Source of the DNA: an uncultured Actinomyces sp.
Lineage (GTDB): Bacteria; Actinomycetota; Actinomycetes; Actinomycetales; Actinomycetaceae
DNA length: 47,590 nucleotides
Assembly: GCA_938014245.1 (NCBI GenBank)
Contig: CALLSD010000050.1
Span: forward strand, 1 to 47,590
Reading direction: 5' to 3'
Both the position numbers and the translations under genes were made by a program. Within the stretch, counting starts at the first letter, position 1, and each line of letters opens with the position of its first letter. Positions 33,288 through 41,643 of the stretch are shown here, piece after piece. The notes under the pieces are model-generated. The model was not told the DNA's origin, made no database searches, and worked only from the letters and a program-made list of their open reading frames with translations.

Positions 33288-34469
33288 ATGGCGCATACAC
33301 CTCGACCCGAAGATCGCTTCTCTTTCGGCCTGTGGACCGTGGGATGGAATGCGGTTGATCCCTTTGGAACCGGCACCCGAGCCGTCCTCGATCCGTGGGA
33401 ATACACGGCGAAACTCGCAGAAATTGGCGCCTGGGGTATTACATTCCACGACAACGATGTCTTCGACTTCGATGCTTCGGATTCGGAGCGTCATGAGCGA
33501 GTCATGCGCGTCAAAGAGGTTGCCGATGCAGCCGGACTCGTCATCGAAATGGTGACGACCAATACCTTCACTCACCCGGTGTTTAAAGACGGTGGATTGA
33601 CAAATAACGACCGCGAGATCCGCCGTTTCGGCCTGCGCAAGATCTTGCGTAACGTCGATCTTGCCGCGGAACTTGGAGCAACAACCTTCGTCATGTGGGG
33701 CGGGCGCGAAGGCGCAGAATACGACTCCTCCAAGGATCTCAACGCCGCATTCGATCGCTACCGCGAGGGCCTCGATACCGTCGCCGCCTACATTAAGTCC
33801 CGCGGCTACGACCTCCGCATCGGTCTGGAACCCAAGCCCAATGAACCCCGAGGCGATATCTTCCTTCCCACCGTCGGTCACGCCTTGGCCCTGATCGCCC
33901 AGCTCGACAACGGCGACGTTGTTGGATTGAACCCCGAAACCGGACACGAACAAATGGCTGGCCTGAACTACACGCACGCATTGGCTCAGGCGCTCAACGC
34001 CGGAAAGCTCTTCCACATCGACCTCAATGGACAATCCGGCCTGAAGTACGACCAAGATAAGGCATTTGGACACGGCGACTTGGCCAGCGCTTTCTTTACC
34101 GTCGACCTGCTCGAGAATGGCTTCCCCGGGGGAGGACCTCGCTACGAAGGGCCTCGTCACTTTGACTACAAGCCCAGCCGAACCGAGGGCATGGAAGGCG
34201 TGTGGGAATCCGCGCGTGCAAACATGGAAATGTACCTAACTCTGGCCGAAAAAGCTCGCGAATTCCGCGCCGATCCGCTCACCCAAGAACTCATGGAAGC
34301 GGCATCTGTCGCCGAGCTGTCAACTCCCACACTCGCACCCGGTGAGAGCATCGACGATTTCCTCGCTGACCGCAGTGCCTTCGAAGATTTCGACGCCGAA
34401 GCAAAGGGTGCTCGCGAGTACCACTACGTCGAGCTCTACCAGCAGGCCATGCGCCACCTGATCGGCTGA
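33288..34469 (+). CDS. xylA: Xylose isomerase
   Basis: A 393-residue enzyme interconverting D-xylose and D-xylulose. FSFGLWTVGW opens the short actinobacterial (class I) type. His54 and Asp57 in TFHDND match the Streptomyces ring-opening pair; GLEPKPNEPRGD, NPETGHEQMAGL and FHIDLNGQ provide the two-metal site. I use ATG 33288, 8 bases after GGAAGG; longer in-frame starts would run through the promoter and operator. xylB follows 4 bases after the stop. Confidence 0.97.
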   Translation: MAHTPRPEDRFSFGLWTVGWNAVDPFGTGTRAVLDPWEYTAKLAEIGAWGITFHDNDVFDFDASDSERHERVMRVKEVADAAGLVIEMVTTNTFTHPVFKDGGLTNNDREIRRFGLRKILRNVDLAAELGATTFVMWGGREGAEYDSSKDLNAAFDRYREGLDTVAAYIKSRGYDLRIGLEPKPNEPRGDIFLPTVGHALALIAQLDNGDVVGLNPETGHEQMAGLNYTHALAQALNAGKLFHIDLNGQSGLKYDQDKAFGHGDLASAFFTVDLLENGFPGGGPRYEGPRHFDYKPSRTEGMEGVWESARANMEMYLTLAEKAREFRADPLTQELMEAASVAELSTPTLAPGESIDDFLADRSAFEDFDAEAKGAREYHYVELYQQAMRHLIG

Positions 34470-34473
34470 AACC

Positions 34474-35886
34474 ATGAGCGAGAGCAGGCCATTCGTTGCT
34501 GGAGTCGACTCCTCCACGCAATCGTGCAAAGTTGTCATCTGCGATCCGGTCACCGGAAGGATTCTCCGCGAAGGTCGCGCCTCGCACCCCGAGGGAAGCG
34601 AAGTCGCACCTCAAGCGTGGTGGGATGCCTTCCTCGAGGCCGTGCGCGCGGCTGGCGGATTGGATGACGTACGGGCGCTCAGCGTGGGTGGGCAACAACA
34701 CGGAATGGTCTGCTTGGACTCACAAGGCGAGGTCATCCGCCCGGCGCTTTTGTGGAACGACACCCGAAGCGCCGGCGCGGCCGAGGAACTCACCTGCGAA
34801 CGAGGCGATGGTGACCGTGAGCGCGGCGCTCGCTGGTGGGCGCAGGCCACTGGCCTCGTTCCCGTTGCCTCTTTTACGGTCACGAAACTGCGCTGGCTTG
34901 CAGACAATGAGCCGGAGAACGCAAGGAAGATCGCGGCAATCTGTCTGCCCCACGACTGGCTGAGTTGGAAAATCCGCGGTGGCTTTGAGGCTGTCGGGTT
35001 GGAAGGCCTGTGCACCGACCGTTCCGATGCCTCGGGAACGGGCTACATGGACCGGGCTGACGCAGTCTACAGGCGCGAAATCTTGGCCCAGGCCCTACGA
35101 ATTTCGGTGGAAAAGGCCGAGGAAATCATCCTGCCGAAGATCTGCGAGCCCGCGGAAGCCATGGGGTGTGGGGATCCAGCGCAAGGATGGGGAGAAATCG
35201 CAATTGGCCCAGGATGTGGGGACAATGCCGGTGCGGCTCTTGGAGTTGGCCTCGGTATCGGACAGGCGTTGCTCTCGTTGGGAACCTCCGGGGTTGTTGC
35301 CGTTGTTAGCGAAACTCCCGTCGAAGACCCCAGTGGTCAAGTCGCCGGCTTTGCTGACGCAAGCGGACATTGGCTTCCCCTCGCGTGCACGCTTAACGCC
35401 TCGCGAATCCTCGACGCGGTCGGCGCGATGAGCGGCCTCAGCTATGAGGAACTAGACGAAGCGGCACTGTCGGTTCCCGACGCGGGAGGGCTGCGCCTGG
35501 TTCCCTATTTCGAAGGCGAACGCACGCCGAACCTGCCCGATGCCACTGCCCGATTGGAGGGAATGACGCTCAAGAACTCGACGCGCGCGCACCTTGCTCG
35601 GGCCGGCGTTGAGGGGCTGCTTGCCCACATGCGTTTCGCGCTCGAATGCGTGCGTGAGCTGGGGGTTCCGATCGAGAAAGTGCTCGTTGTCGGCGGTGGA
35701 GCGCGCTCGCGGGCAGTGCAGAGCTTGGCGCCCGAATTCTTGGGGGTGCCCGTTGAATTTCCCGAGGCGGCAGAGTACGTCGCCCTGGGAGCCGCAAGGC
35801 AGGCCGAGGCGCTGAACGTCGCGGACCTTGGGGCGTGCGGGCAGACGCACCACTGCCCGAACCGGGCGGGTGGCTTGGATGTTTGA
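34474..35886 (+). CDS. xylB: Xylulokinase
   Basis: A 470-residue FGGY-family sugar kinase that phosphorylates D-xylulose. VAGVDSSTQSCKVVI is the phosphate-binding start of the first actin-like domain, SVGGQQHGMVCLD and LLWNDTRS hold the substrate site, and VLVVGGGARSRAVQSLAPEFLGVPVEFP is the C-terminal FGGY signature. No xylose transporter gene is adjacent. Its last 8 bases overlap the start of the C-S lyase gene. Confidence 0.95.
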   Translation: MSESRPFVAGVDSSTQSCKVVICDPVTGRILREGRASHPEGSEVAPQAWWDAFLEAVRAAGGLDDVRALSVGGQQHGMVCLDSQGEVIRPALLWNDTRSAGAAEELTCERGDGDRERGARWWAQATGLVPVASFTVTKLRWLADNEPENARKIAAICLPHDWLSWKIRGGFEAVGLEGLCTDRSDASGTGYMDRADAVYRREILAQALRISVEKAEEIILPKICEPAEAMGCGDPAQGWGEIAIGPGCGDNAGAALGVGLGIGQALLSLGTSGVVAVVSETPVEDPSGQVAGFADASGHWLPLACTLNASRILDAVGAMSGLSYEELDEAALSVPDAGGLRLVPYFEGERTPNLPDATARLEGMTLKNSTRAHLARAGVEGLLAHMRFALECVRELGVPIEKVLVVGGGARSRAVQSLAPEFLGVPVEFPEAAEYVALGAARQAEALNVADLGACGQTHHCPNRAGGLDV

Positions 35887-37060
35887 CACAAGCATTACCC
35901 GTTGGGGGACGCACAGCGCGAAGTGGGATTTATTGGCGGCGTACCTTGGAGAGGATGCGCTGTCCCTGTCGGTCGCGGATATGGAATTCGCGACGTGCCC
36001 TGAGGTGTCACGCGTGATTGTTGATGCGTGTGCAGAGGGGATTTTTGGCTACACGGAGGTCTTCGATGATTTCCGTCAGGCAGCAGCTCGCTGGCAGGAA
36101 CATCGCCATAGGTGGGCACTCGATCCAAGGGATGTTCACTTCTTCCCGCGTATCGTCCAATGCGTGTCAGCCCTGTGCTCGATCGTCCTGCCGGGGTCGC
36201 TGGGGCGTTCCCCTCGGGTCGTGACGCTGGATCCGGCGTACGGGCCGATCATCGAGGTCGTGGAGCGCGCCGGGTGCGAGTTGCGTCGGGTGCCCCTCGA
36301 CCTGTCGGGCGCGACGCCGCAGATTCCCGAGGAATCCTTCGCCCGTGCGATGGAGGGCGCGGACCTACTGCTCTGGTGCAGTCCACACAACCCGACGGGG
36401 CGCGTGTGGAGTGAAGGTGAGATGGAGATGGTCGCCTCCCTCGCGCTTGAATGGGATGTGCTGGTGCTCTCCGACGACATTCACGCGGATTTCCGGCGGC
36501 CGGGCCGGAACCGGTACCAGCCACTCACGGCCGTCTCTCCTCGCCTGTGGAAGTCTGGGCACCTCATTCAGTGCATGTCCCCGGGAAAGACCTTTAATAC
36601 AGCAGGCTTGGAGGCATCGGCGATTGCGGTGCACGGCGAGCTCGGTGAGCGCCTCGAGGAAGCCAAGCGCCTCATGGGCCTGCATAACCCAAATTTCTTT
36701 GCGATTCCCGCGACGATCGCCGCGTGGAACCTGGGCGAGGCGTGGGTGGATGAGCTGTGCACTCGCATCGACGCGAACCTACGCATGGCCGTGGACTACC
36801 TGCGCCGAGCGCTGCCCCAGGCCCGCGTCGTCGACCCCGATGGCACGTACCTGGTGTGGGTAGACGCCCGCGCCTACCTGGCCTCGTCCGCGTCTCTTGA
36901 CGAGGCCGTGGTCGCTTCCCGGGTCGCCGTGTCCCCGGGCGAGGACTTCGGGGCATCTTACGAAGGGTATTTCCGCATCAACGTGGCGCTTCCCGAGCAC
37001 GATCTGCTTCGTGCTCTGGAGCGCTTGTGCGAGGCGATCACGGCGATCGCATCGAATTAA
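35879..37060 (+). CDS. PatB/MalY-type C-S beta-lyase (aminotransferase fold)
   Basis: A 393-residue PLP enzyme. FDTSITRWGTHSAKWD is the typical MalY/PatB N-terminus, LWCSPHNPTGRVWS binds the cofactor, and CMSPGKTFNTAGLEASA contains the Schiff-base Lys237. Family members cleave cystathionine, cysteine conjugates and related C-S compounds. Its ATG lies inside xylB (8-base overlap, GGGTGG upstream), but its function fits better with the metY-metX genes that follow the antiporter. Cystathionine beta-lyase (MetC role) is the leading guess. Confidence 0.85.
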   Translation: MFDTSITRWGTHSAKWDLLAAYLGEDALSLSVADMEFATCPEVSRVIVDACAEGIFGYTEVFDDFRQAAARWQEHRHRWALDPRDVHFFPRIVQCVSALCSIVLPGSLGRSPRVVTLDPAYGPIIEVVERAGCELRRVPLDLSGATPQIPEESFARAMEGADLLLWCSPHNPTGRVWSEGEMEMVASLALEWDVLVLSDDIHADFRRPGRNRYQPLTAVSPRLWKSGHLIQCMSPGKTFNTAGLEASAIAVHGELGERLEEAKRLMGLHNPNFFAIPATIAAWNLGEAWVDELCTRIDANLRMAVDYLRRALPQARVVDPDGTYLVWVDARAYLASSASLDEAVVASRVAVSPGEDFGASYEGYFRINVALPEHDLLRALERLCEAITAIASN

Positions 37061-37108
37061 GCAGCCGCGCACTGGCGCGCGGACGCAACAAATAAGAAAG
37101 GATTGACG

Positions 37109-38566
37109 ATGTCAGTCACCTCCTCGGAGAAGCGGGCTCACCGCACTCCATCTCTCCTGGTCGCGGCGATTCCCGCGGTCACGCTGATCGTCCTTCTGGG
37201 CGGCGGCTACATTGCGGCGAGCCTCCCGGTGGAGCCGCTGCTGATCGCGTCGTCCGTGGTAGCTGGCATTGTTGCCATTGCCTTGGGCTATACGTGGGAT
37301 GAGATCATCGGCGCGATCGCCGAAAAGATCGCGAAGACCATGCCGGCCGTTCTTATTCTGATTGTCGTTGGCGCCTTGATTGGCACCTGGATGGCTGGCG
37401 GCACGATCCCAATGCTGATCTATTACGGCTTGAAGATCATTAACCCGCAATTCCTTGCCCTCATTGCGCTGGTTGTCACGGCCATTGTGTCCTTGTGTAC
37501 CGGTACGTCCTGGGGTTCTGCGGGAACGATTGGCGTCGCCTTCATGGGCGTTGCCGTCGGCATGGATGCGAACCTGCCGATGGTGGCTGGCGCGATCGTG
37601 GCGGGCGCTTACTTTGGTGACAAGCTCTCTCCGCTGTCGGATACGACCAACATTGCCTCGCTGGCAACGGGTGTCAACCTGTTTACTCACATTCGTCACC
37701 TCATGTGGACGACCGTTCCGGCTTTCCTCACGTCCGCAGTCGTGTATCTGATTTTCGGCCTTCAGTCTTCCGGTGGTGCTGTGCCCGAGAAGGTCGGCAC
37801 AATCCTGGCGACCCTGGATTCTGCCTTTAATTGGAACTTGCTTCTGTTGGTGCCCGTCCTGGTCGTTCTAGTCGGTTCGATCATGAAACTGCCGACCGTT
37901 CCCGTCATGCTGGTGTCCTGCGCAACCGCTATCTTCAACGCGGTCGTCTTCCAGGGTGTCTCCTTCACGAACTCGGTTGTGGCATCTGTGGATGGCTTCA
38001 CCGTCGATATGGTCGGTAAAGCAGGCTTCCAAGCGGATTCTGTCATCGCAGATGTGACGCGCCTGTTGGAGCGCGGCGGTATGAACTCGATGATGAGCGT
38101 CCTGCTGATTTGTTTCTGTGCGATTGCCTTCGCGGGCACCGTTTCTGTGTCTGGATCGCTGGATGTGTTGATTTCCAGCCTGCTGGCTCCCGTGAAATCA
38201 ACGTTCGCATTGATCGCATCGACAATCGTGACAGGCTTGGCGGTTATCGGCATTACGTCCAATGGCCAAGTGTCGCTGCTGATTCCGGGCGAAATGCTGC
38301 GTGGCGAGTACATCAAGCGCGGCCTAGATCCGAAGAACCTGTCGCGAACTATTGAGGATGCTGCGACCGTGTGGGAGCCGATCTTGCCATGGACGTCTGC
38401 GGGCGCTTATATGGCTGGAACTCTGGGCGTCGCCACTCTGTCCTACATGCCGTGGGCGATTTCGAACTGGATCGCCATCTTCTTCGCGCTTCTCTGGGCG
38501 GCAACGGGTATTGGTATTGCCAAGCTGACGCCGGAGGAACAAAAGGCACTCGAGGCAGAGGGCTGA
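37109..38566 (+). CDS. NhaC-family Na+/H+ antiporter
   Basis: A 485-residue membrane protein with 11-12 hydrophobic segments. GTSWGSAGTIGVAFMG and GAYFGDKLSPLSDTTNIAS are the NhaC-family signatures. Characterised members exchange Na+ for H+, or malate for lactate (MleN). Placed between a C-S lyase and metY/metX, it might carry an organic or sulfur-containing acid; that is only context. ATG 37109 follows AAAGGA with good spacing, better than a TTG two codons upstream. Confidence 0.88.
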   Translation: MSVTSSEKRAHRTPSLLVAAIPAVTLIVLLGGGYIAASLPVEPLLIASSVVAGIVAIALGYTWDEIIGAIAEKIAKTMPAVLILIVVGALIGTWMAGGTIPMLIYYGLKIINPQFLALIALVVTAIVSLCTGTSWGSAGTIGVAFMGVAVGMDANLPMVAGAIVAGAYFGDKLSPLSDTTNIASLATGVNLFTHIRHLMWTTVPAFLTSAVVYLIFGLQSSGGAVPEKVGTILATLDSAFNWNLLLLVPVLVVLVGSIMKLPTVPVMLVSCATAIFNAVVFQGVSFTNSVVASVDGFTVDMVGKAGFQADSVIADVTRLLERGGMNSMMSVLLICFCAIAFAGTVSVSGSLDVLISSLLAPVKSTFALIASTIVTGLAVIGITSNGQVSLLIPGEMLRGEYIKRGLDPKNLSRTIEDAATVWEPILPWTSAGAYMAGTLGVATLSYMPWAISNWIAIFFALLWAATGIGIAKLTPEEQKALEAEG

Positions 38567-38579
38567 GAACTCAAAAAAT

Positions 38580-38613
38580 AATGTGGGGGCATCCGAACGG
38601 GTGTCCCCACATT
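38580..38613. terminator. Hairpin terminator after the antiporter gene
   Basis: AATGTGGGG and CCCCACATT form a stable stem starting 14 bases after the stop. The A-rich run AAAAAATA before it becomes a T tract on the minus strand, so it could act in both directions. Confidence 0.65.
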
Positions 38614-38804
38614 GCCGTTGGAACGGAGTGTTGCACATCCTCTGGGCCGCAAAGCTCTTCCACGCGAATTGGCAGTTTCCACTGACGAGGGCTGGCATTG
38701 TGGTTTTCCGCGAGGCGGGAATGTTACATTCGCCCACGATATGAACACGCCGCGCGCGACCCGCTTCTGGGCCATAGCATGAGGCTATGTTCCAACGAAT
38801 GCGT

Positions 38805-38827
38805 AGCTGACCCACGCGTCAGCTTTT
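38805..38827 (+). terminator. Possible attenuator hairpin in the metY leader
   Basis: AGCTGAC (38805-38811) pairs perfectly with GTCAGCT (38818-38824), followed directly by TTT. A 7-bp stem with a short U run upstream of a biosynthetic gene could act as a transcription attenuator. Confidence 0.4.
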
Positions 38828-38840
38828 GACCAGACCTACT

Positions 38841-38984
38841 GATGGCTAGAGATTACTCGCCCGGGTCGTACGTCTTTGCGTTGGAAACTGCCGCAATCGC
38901 CGAATCGTGAGCGTAGCGGCTCGACCCTCTCAGCCATCGCCTCTCCTCACGTCACAAGAATCAAAAACGTGAACACAAGGAGAG
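38841..38984 (+). promoter_or_regulatory. Candidate riboswitch-like leader of metY
   Basis: GATGGCT (38841-38847) pairs with AGCCATC (38932-38938), continued by AGAG/CTCT and GGTCG/CGACC. The enclosed loop holds ACG/CGT (38870-38881) and GCCGC/GCGGC (38890-38920) hairpins, giving a multibranch junction. Next, CTCTCCT-CACGT (38941-38952) is complementary to ACGTG (38967-38971) and AGGAGAG (38978-38984), the latter being the metY Shine-Dalgarno. A closed junction followed by a ribosome-site sequestrator is the layout of a translational riboswitch. I do not recognise SAM-I, SAM-IV, SAH or cobalamin consensus blocks in it. Confidence 0.5.
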
Positions 38985-38990
38985 ATAACA

Positions 38991-40337
38991 ATGGGCGCAA
39001 CTGAAGCAACAGACACCGAATACCAGAACTCGTGGGCATTCGAGACCAAGCAAATCCACGCGGGTTGGGACCGTGATCCCCAGACCGGTGCAACTTCCAT
39101 CCCGATTCTTCAAACAACCTCATTTGCCTTTGACTCCGCGGAACGAGCCGCAGCTCGCTTCGCCCTGCAAGAGCTTGGCCCCATCTACACTCGCCTGGGC
39201 AACCCGACCAATGATTACGTCGAGGCCCGAATCGCTGCCCTCGAAGGTGGCGTCGGCGCGCTCCTGACATCCTCAGGCCAGTCCGCAATTACCCTTGCGG
39301 TTCTTAACCTGGCATCCGCGGGGAACAACATCGTTGCTTCGCCTTCGCTTTACGGTGGTTCAACCTCGCTGCTCAACAACACCCTGCGTCGCCTCGGAAT
39401 CGATGCCCGCTTCGTGAGCGATCCCTACGATGTCGAGGAATGGCTATCTCTTGCCGACGAAAACACCGTTGCCTTCTACGGTGAAACCATCCCCAACCCC
39501 AAGGGCGATATCTTCGATATCGAGAAGATTGCGCAGGCCGCACACTCTGTTGGCGTTCCGCTGATCGTCGACAACACTGTCGCCACCCCCTACCTGACCA
39601 GGCCAATCGAATGGGGCGCCGACATCGTCATCCACTCGGCCACGAAGTACCTGGGCGGCCATGGAACCGCGATCTCGGGCGTGATCGTCGATGCCGGTAA
39701 CTTCGACTACACGAAGGACCCCAAGCGTTTCCCCGGTTTCAATGAACCCGAATCTTCCTACGCGGGCCTTGTTTTCGGACATGACCTGAGCGCCGAGAAG
39801 CTCGGAGCAAACCTCTCCTACATCATTCGCGCACGTGCAATTGGCTTGCGAGATGTCGGCTGTGCACCCTCGCCCTTCAACTCCTTCCTCATCGAGCAGG
39901 GCATTCAGACGCTCTCACTTCGCGTCGAGCGCCACGTTGACAACGCGCTGAAAGTTGCGAAGTTCCTCGAATCTCACCCGCAGGTCGAGTCCGTCAACTA
40001 CGCGGGCCTCGAGTCCTCGCCCTACTACGAGCTCCACCAGAAGTACAACCCGCGCGGTGCCGGCGGCCTGCTCTCCTTCGTCATCAAGGGTGGGCTCGAA
40101 GCCGGAACCTCATTTGCGACCTCGCTCAAGCTTCTCCCGACCGTTGCCAATATCGGTGATGCGAAGTCCTTGGTCATTCACCCCGCCTCCACCACGCACT
40201 CCCAACTCAGTGAGTCCCAGCTGCGCGCCGCGGGAATTGAACCCGGAACCGTCCGCCTGTCCATCGGCATTGAGAACGTTAACGACATCATTGCCGACCT
40301 TGTCCAAGGATTCGAGGCCGTCGCCCACCTGGCCTGA
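38991..40337 (+). CDS. metY: O-acetylhomoserine aminocarboxypropyltransferase (sulfhydrylase)
   Basis: A 448-residue PLP enzyme of the Cys/Met metabolism family that joins sulfide (or methanethiol) to O-acetylhomoserine. FETKQIHAGWDRDPQTGATSIPI is the OAH sulfhydrylase N-terminus, and HSATKYLGGHGT contains the PLP lysine Lys219. At about 430 residues plus, the length is that of MetY and not of the shorter MetB. It is directly followed by metX, which makes its substrate. A strong AGGAGAG precedes the ATG and can be masked by an upstream hairpin. Confidence 0.95.
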   Translation: MGATEATDTEYQNSWAFETKQIHAGWDRDPQTGATSIPILQTTSFAFDSAERAAARFALQELGPIYTRLGNPTNDYVEARIAALEGGVGALLTSSGQSAITLAVLNLASAGNNIVASPSLYGGSTSLLNNTLRRLGIDARFVSDPYDVEEWLSLADENTVAFYGETIPNPKGDIFDIEKIAQAAHSVGVPLIVDNTVATPYLTRPIEWGADIVIHSATKYLGGHGTAISGVIVDAGNFDYTKDPKRFPGFNEPESSYAGLVFGHDLSAEKLGANLSYIIRARAIGLRDVGCAPSPFNSFLIEQGIQTLSLRVERHVDNALKVAKFLESHPQVESVNYAGLESSPYYELHQKYNPRGAGGLLSFVIKGGLEAGTSFATSLKLLPTVANIGDAKSLVIHPASTTHSQLSESQLRAAGIEPGTVRLSIGIENVNDIIADLVQGFEAVAHLA

Positions 40338-40381
40338 AACTGGCCAGCCCGCGCAATCTCGAGGTAAGTGAGGAAGAGACC

Positions 40382-41542
40382 ATGAGCCGACGTGAACTTG
40401 GACCGATCCCCGTCAGCGGTGCGTGGACGCCTAATGACCCCGTCGCATTCCGTAAGTTTGCGCACTTGGGGCCCCTCCGCCTCGAAAATGGTTCATTCTT
40501 GCCGGAAGTGACCCTGGCCTACGAGACCTTGGGCACGCTCAACGAGGACCGATCGAATGCGATCCTCGTGCTGCACGCACTCACGGGCGATGCCCACATC
40601 TCGGGGCCGGCGGCTCCCGGCCAGGTCACTGCGGGCTGGTGGGAAGAGGCCGTCGGACCGGGCAAACCCTTGGATCCCGAGCGCTACTTCCTCGTCGTTC
40701 CCAACGTCCTCGGTGGCTGTCAGGGAAGCACTGGCCCGGCCTCGGCAGCGCCTGACGGGCAGCCGTGGGGCTCGCGTTTCCCCGTCATCTCAACGCGCGA
40801 CCAGGTTCAGGCCGAGGCGCGGCTGGCGGATTACCTCGGGATTCCCACGTGGAACACGGTCATCGGCGCCTCCCTGGGAGGACACCGCGCGCTCGAGTGG
40901 GGAGTGACCTTCCCACTGCGCTGCGAGCGCTTGGTCGTTGTGGCCTCGGCAGCATACACGAACGCGGAACGTGCGGCTTGGGCGCACACGCAAATCCGCG
41001 CCATTGAACTGGACCCCAACTGGCGAGGCGGAAACTACTACGACCAAGAAGAAGGCCCTCACGCGGGACTCAACCTCGCGCGACAAATCGCTCACGCCAC
41101 CTACCGCTGCCCCGATGAGCTGGACGCGCGCTTCGGGCGCGCACCCCAGGACCGCGAGGACGTGTTAAGCGGCGGGCGTCTGGCTGTCCAGTCCTACTTG
41201 GACTACCACGGGGCAAAGCTCGTGCGACGTTTCGACGCGGGTTCCTACGTTTCCTTGTGCCGCACGATGCTGAGTTACGACATCGGTCGCGATCGCGGGG
41301 GAATTACCGAGGCGCTGCGGCAGATCACCGCGCGAGCGCTGGTCATTTCGGTGGACTCGGACCGACTCTTCTTCGCGAAAGAAGGACTCAAGGTTGCCGA
41401 GGGAATCCCCGGCGCGCAATACGCGTGCTTGTCTTCTCCGCACGGTCATGACGGCTTCCTCATCGAATATGACCAGCTCAATCGTGTCCTCGAGGATTTC
41501 CTGGAAAATCAACCTTCTTTCATTGATTCTTCGGCACTGTAA
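40382..41542 (+). CDS. metX: Homoserine O-acetyltransferase
   Basis: A 386-residue alpha/beta hydrolase-fold acyltransferase. LAYETLGTLNEDRSNAILVLHALTGDAH and the PNVLGGCQGSTGPAS block are MetX signatures. The triad is Ser164 (in GASLGG, a slight variant of the usual GGSMGG), Asp325 (SVDSDRLF) and His356 (GHDGFL). It follows metY by 44 bases with GAGGAAGAG upstream of the ATG. Together the two genes convert homoserine to homocysteine by direct sulfhydrylation. Confidence 0.95.
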   Translation: MSRRELGPIPVSGAWTPNDPVAFRKFAHLGPLRLENGSFLPEVTLAYETLGTLNEDRSNAILVLHALTGDAHISGPAAPGQVTAGWWEEAVGPGKPLDPERYFLVVPNVLGGCQGSTGPASAAPDGQPWGSRFPVISTRDQVQAEARLADYLGIPTWNTVIGASLGGHRALEWGVTFPLRCERLVVVASAAYTNAERAAWAHTQIRAIELDPNWRGGNYYDQEEGPHAGLNLARQIAHATYRCPDELDARFGRAPQDREDVLSGGRLAVQSYLDYHGAKLVRRFDAGSYVSLCRTMLSYDIGRDRGGITEALRQITARALVISVDSDRLFFAKEGLKVAEGIPGAQYACLSSPHGHDGFLIEYDQLNRVLEDFLENQPSFIDSSAL

Positions 41543-41583
41543 AGGTGCAGTTTTCTTTCTTATGTGAGGCCTGAGCTAGGCAC

Positions 41584-41612
41584 AGCTCATTCATAGAGTC
41601 GACTGGCTCAAT
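41584..41612 (+). promoter_or_regulatory. Shared 29-bp upstream element, copy 1
   Basis: This 29-base segment begins AGCTCATTCATAGA and ends CTGGCTCAAT. It is 26/29 identical to 44308-44336, the three differences all falling in the five central bases. It ends 31 bases before the Cthe_2159-like ATG. GCTCAT and GCTCAA inside it lie 21 bp (two helical turns) apart, the layout of a direct-repeat regulator site. Confidence 0.7.
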
Positions 41613-41643
41613 TGGATCATCACGATCCACGAAAGGACCTCAC

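Larger units (their letters stand above)
38567..38990 (+). other. 424-base intergenic region upstream of metY
   Basis: No gene is supportable here. After the terminator hairpin (38580-38613) come small stems at about 38715-38733 (GAATG/CATTC) and 38773-38789 (CATAGC/GCTATG), then a terminator-like hairpin (38805-38827) and the structured leader described separately (38841-38984). The metY promoter must lie within it, but no hexamer pair is convincing. Confidence 0.6.

Noticed and set aside
38601..38815. Short open frames between the antiporter gene and metY
   Set aside because: They cover terminator and hairpin sequences, lack ribosome sites and show no family resemblance.
38841..38984. SAM-I or SAM-IV riboswitch before metY
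   Set aside because: The conserved GGCAACC-type core blocks and kink-turn signatures could not be found, so a named class was not assigned.
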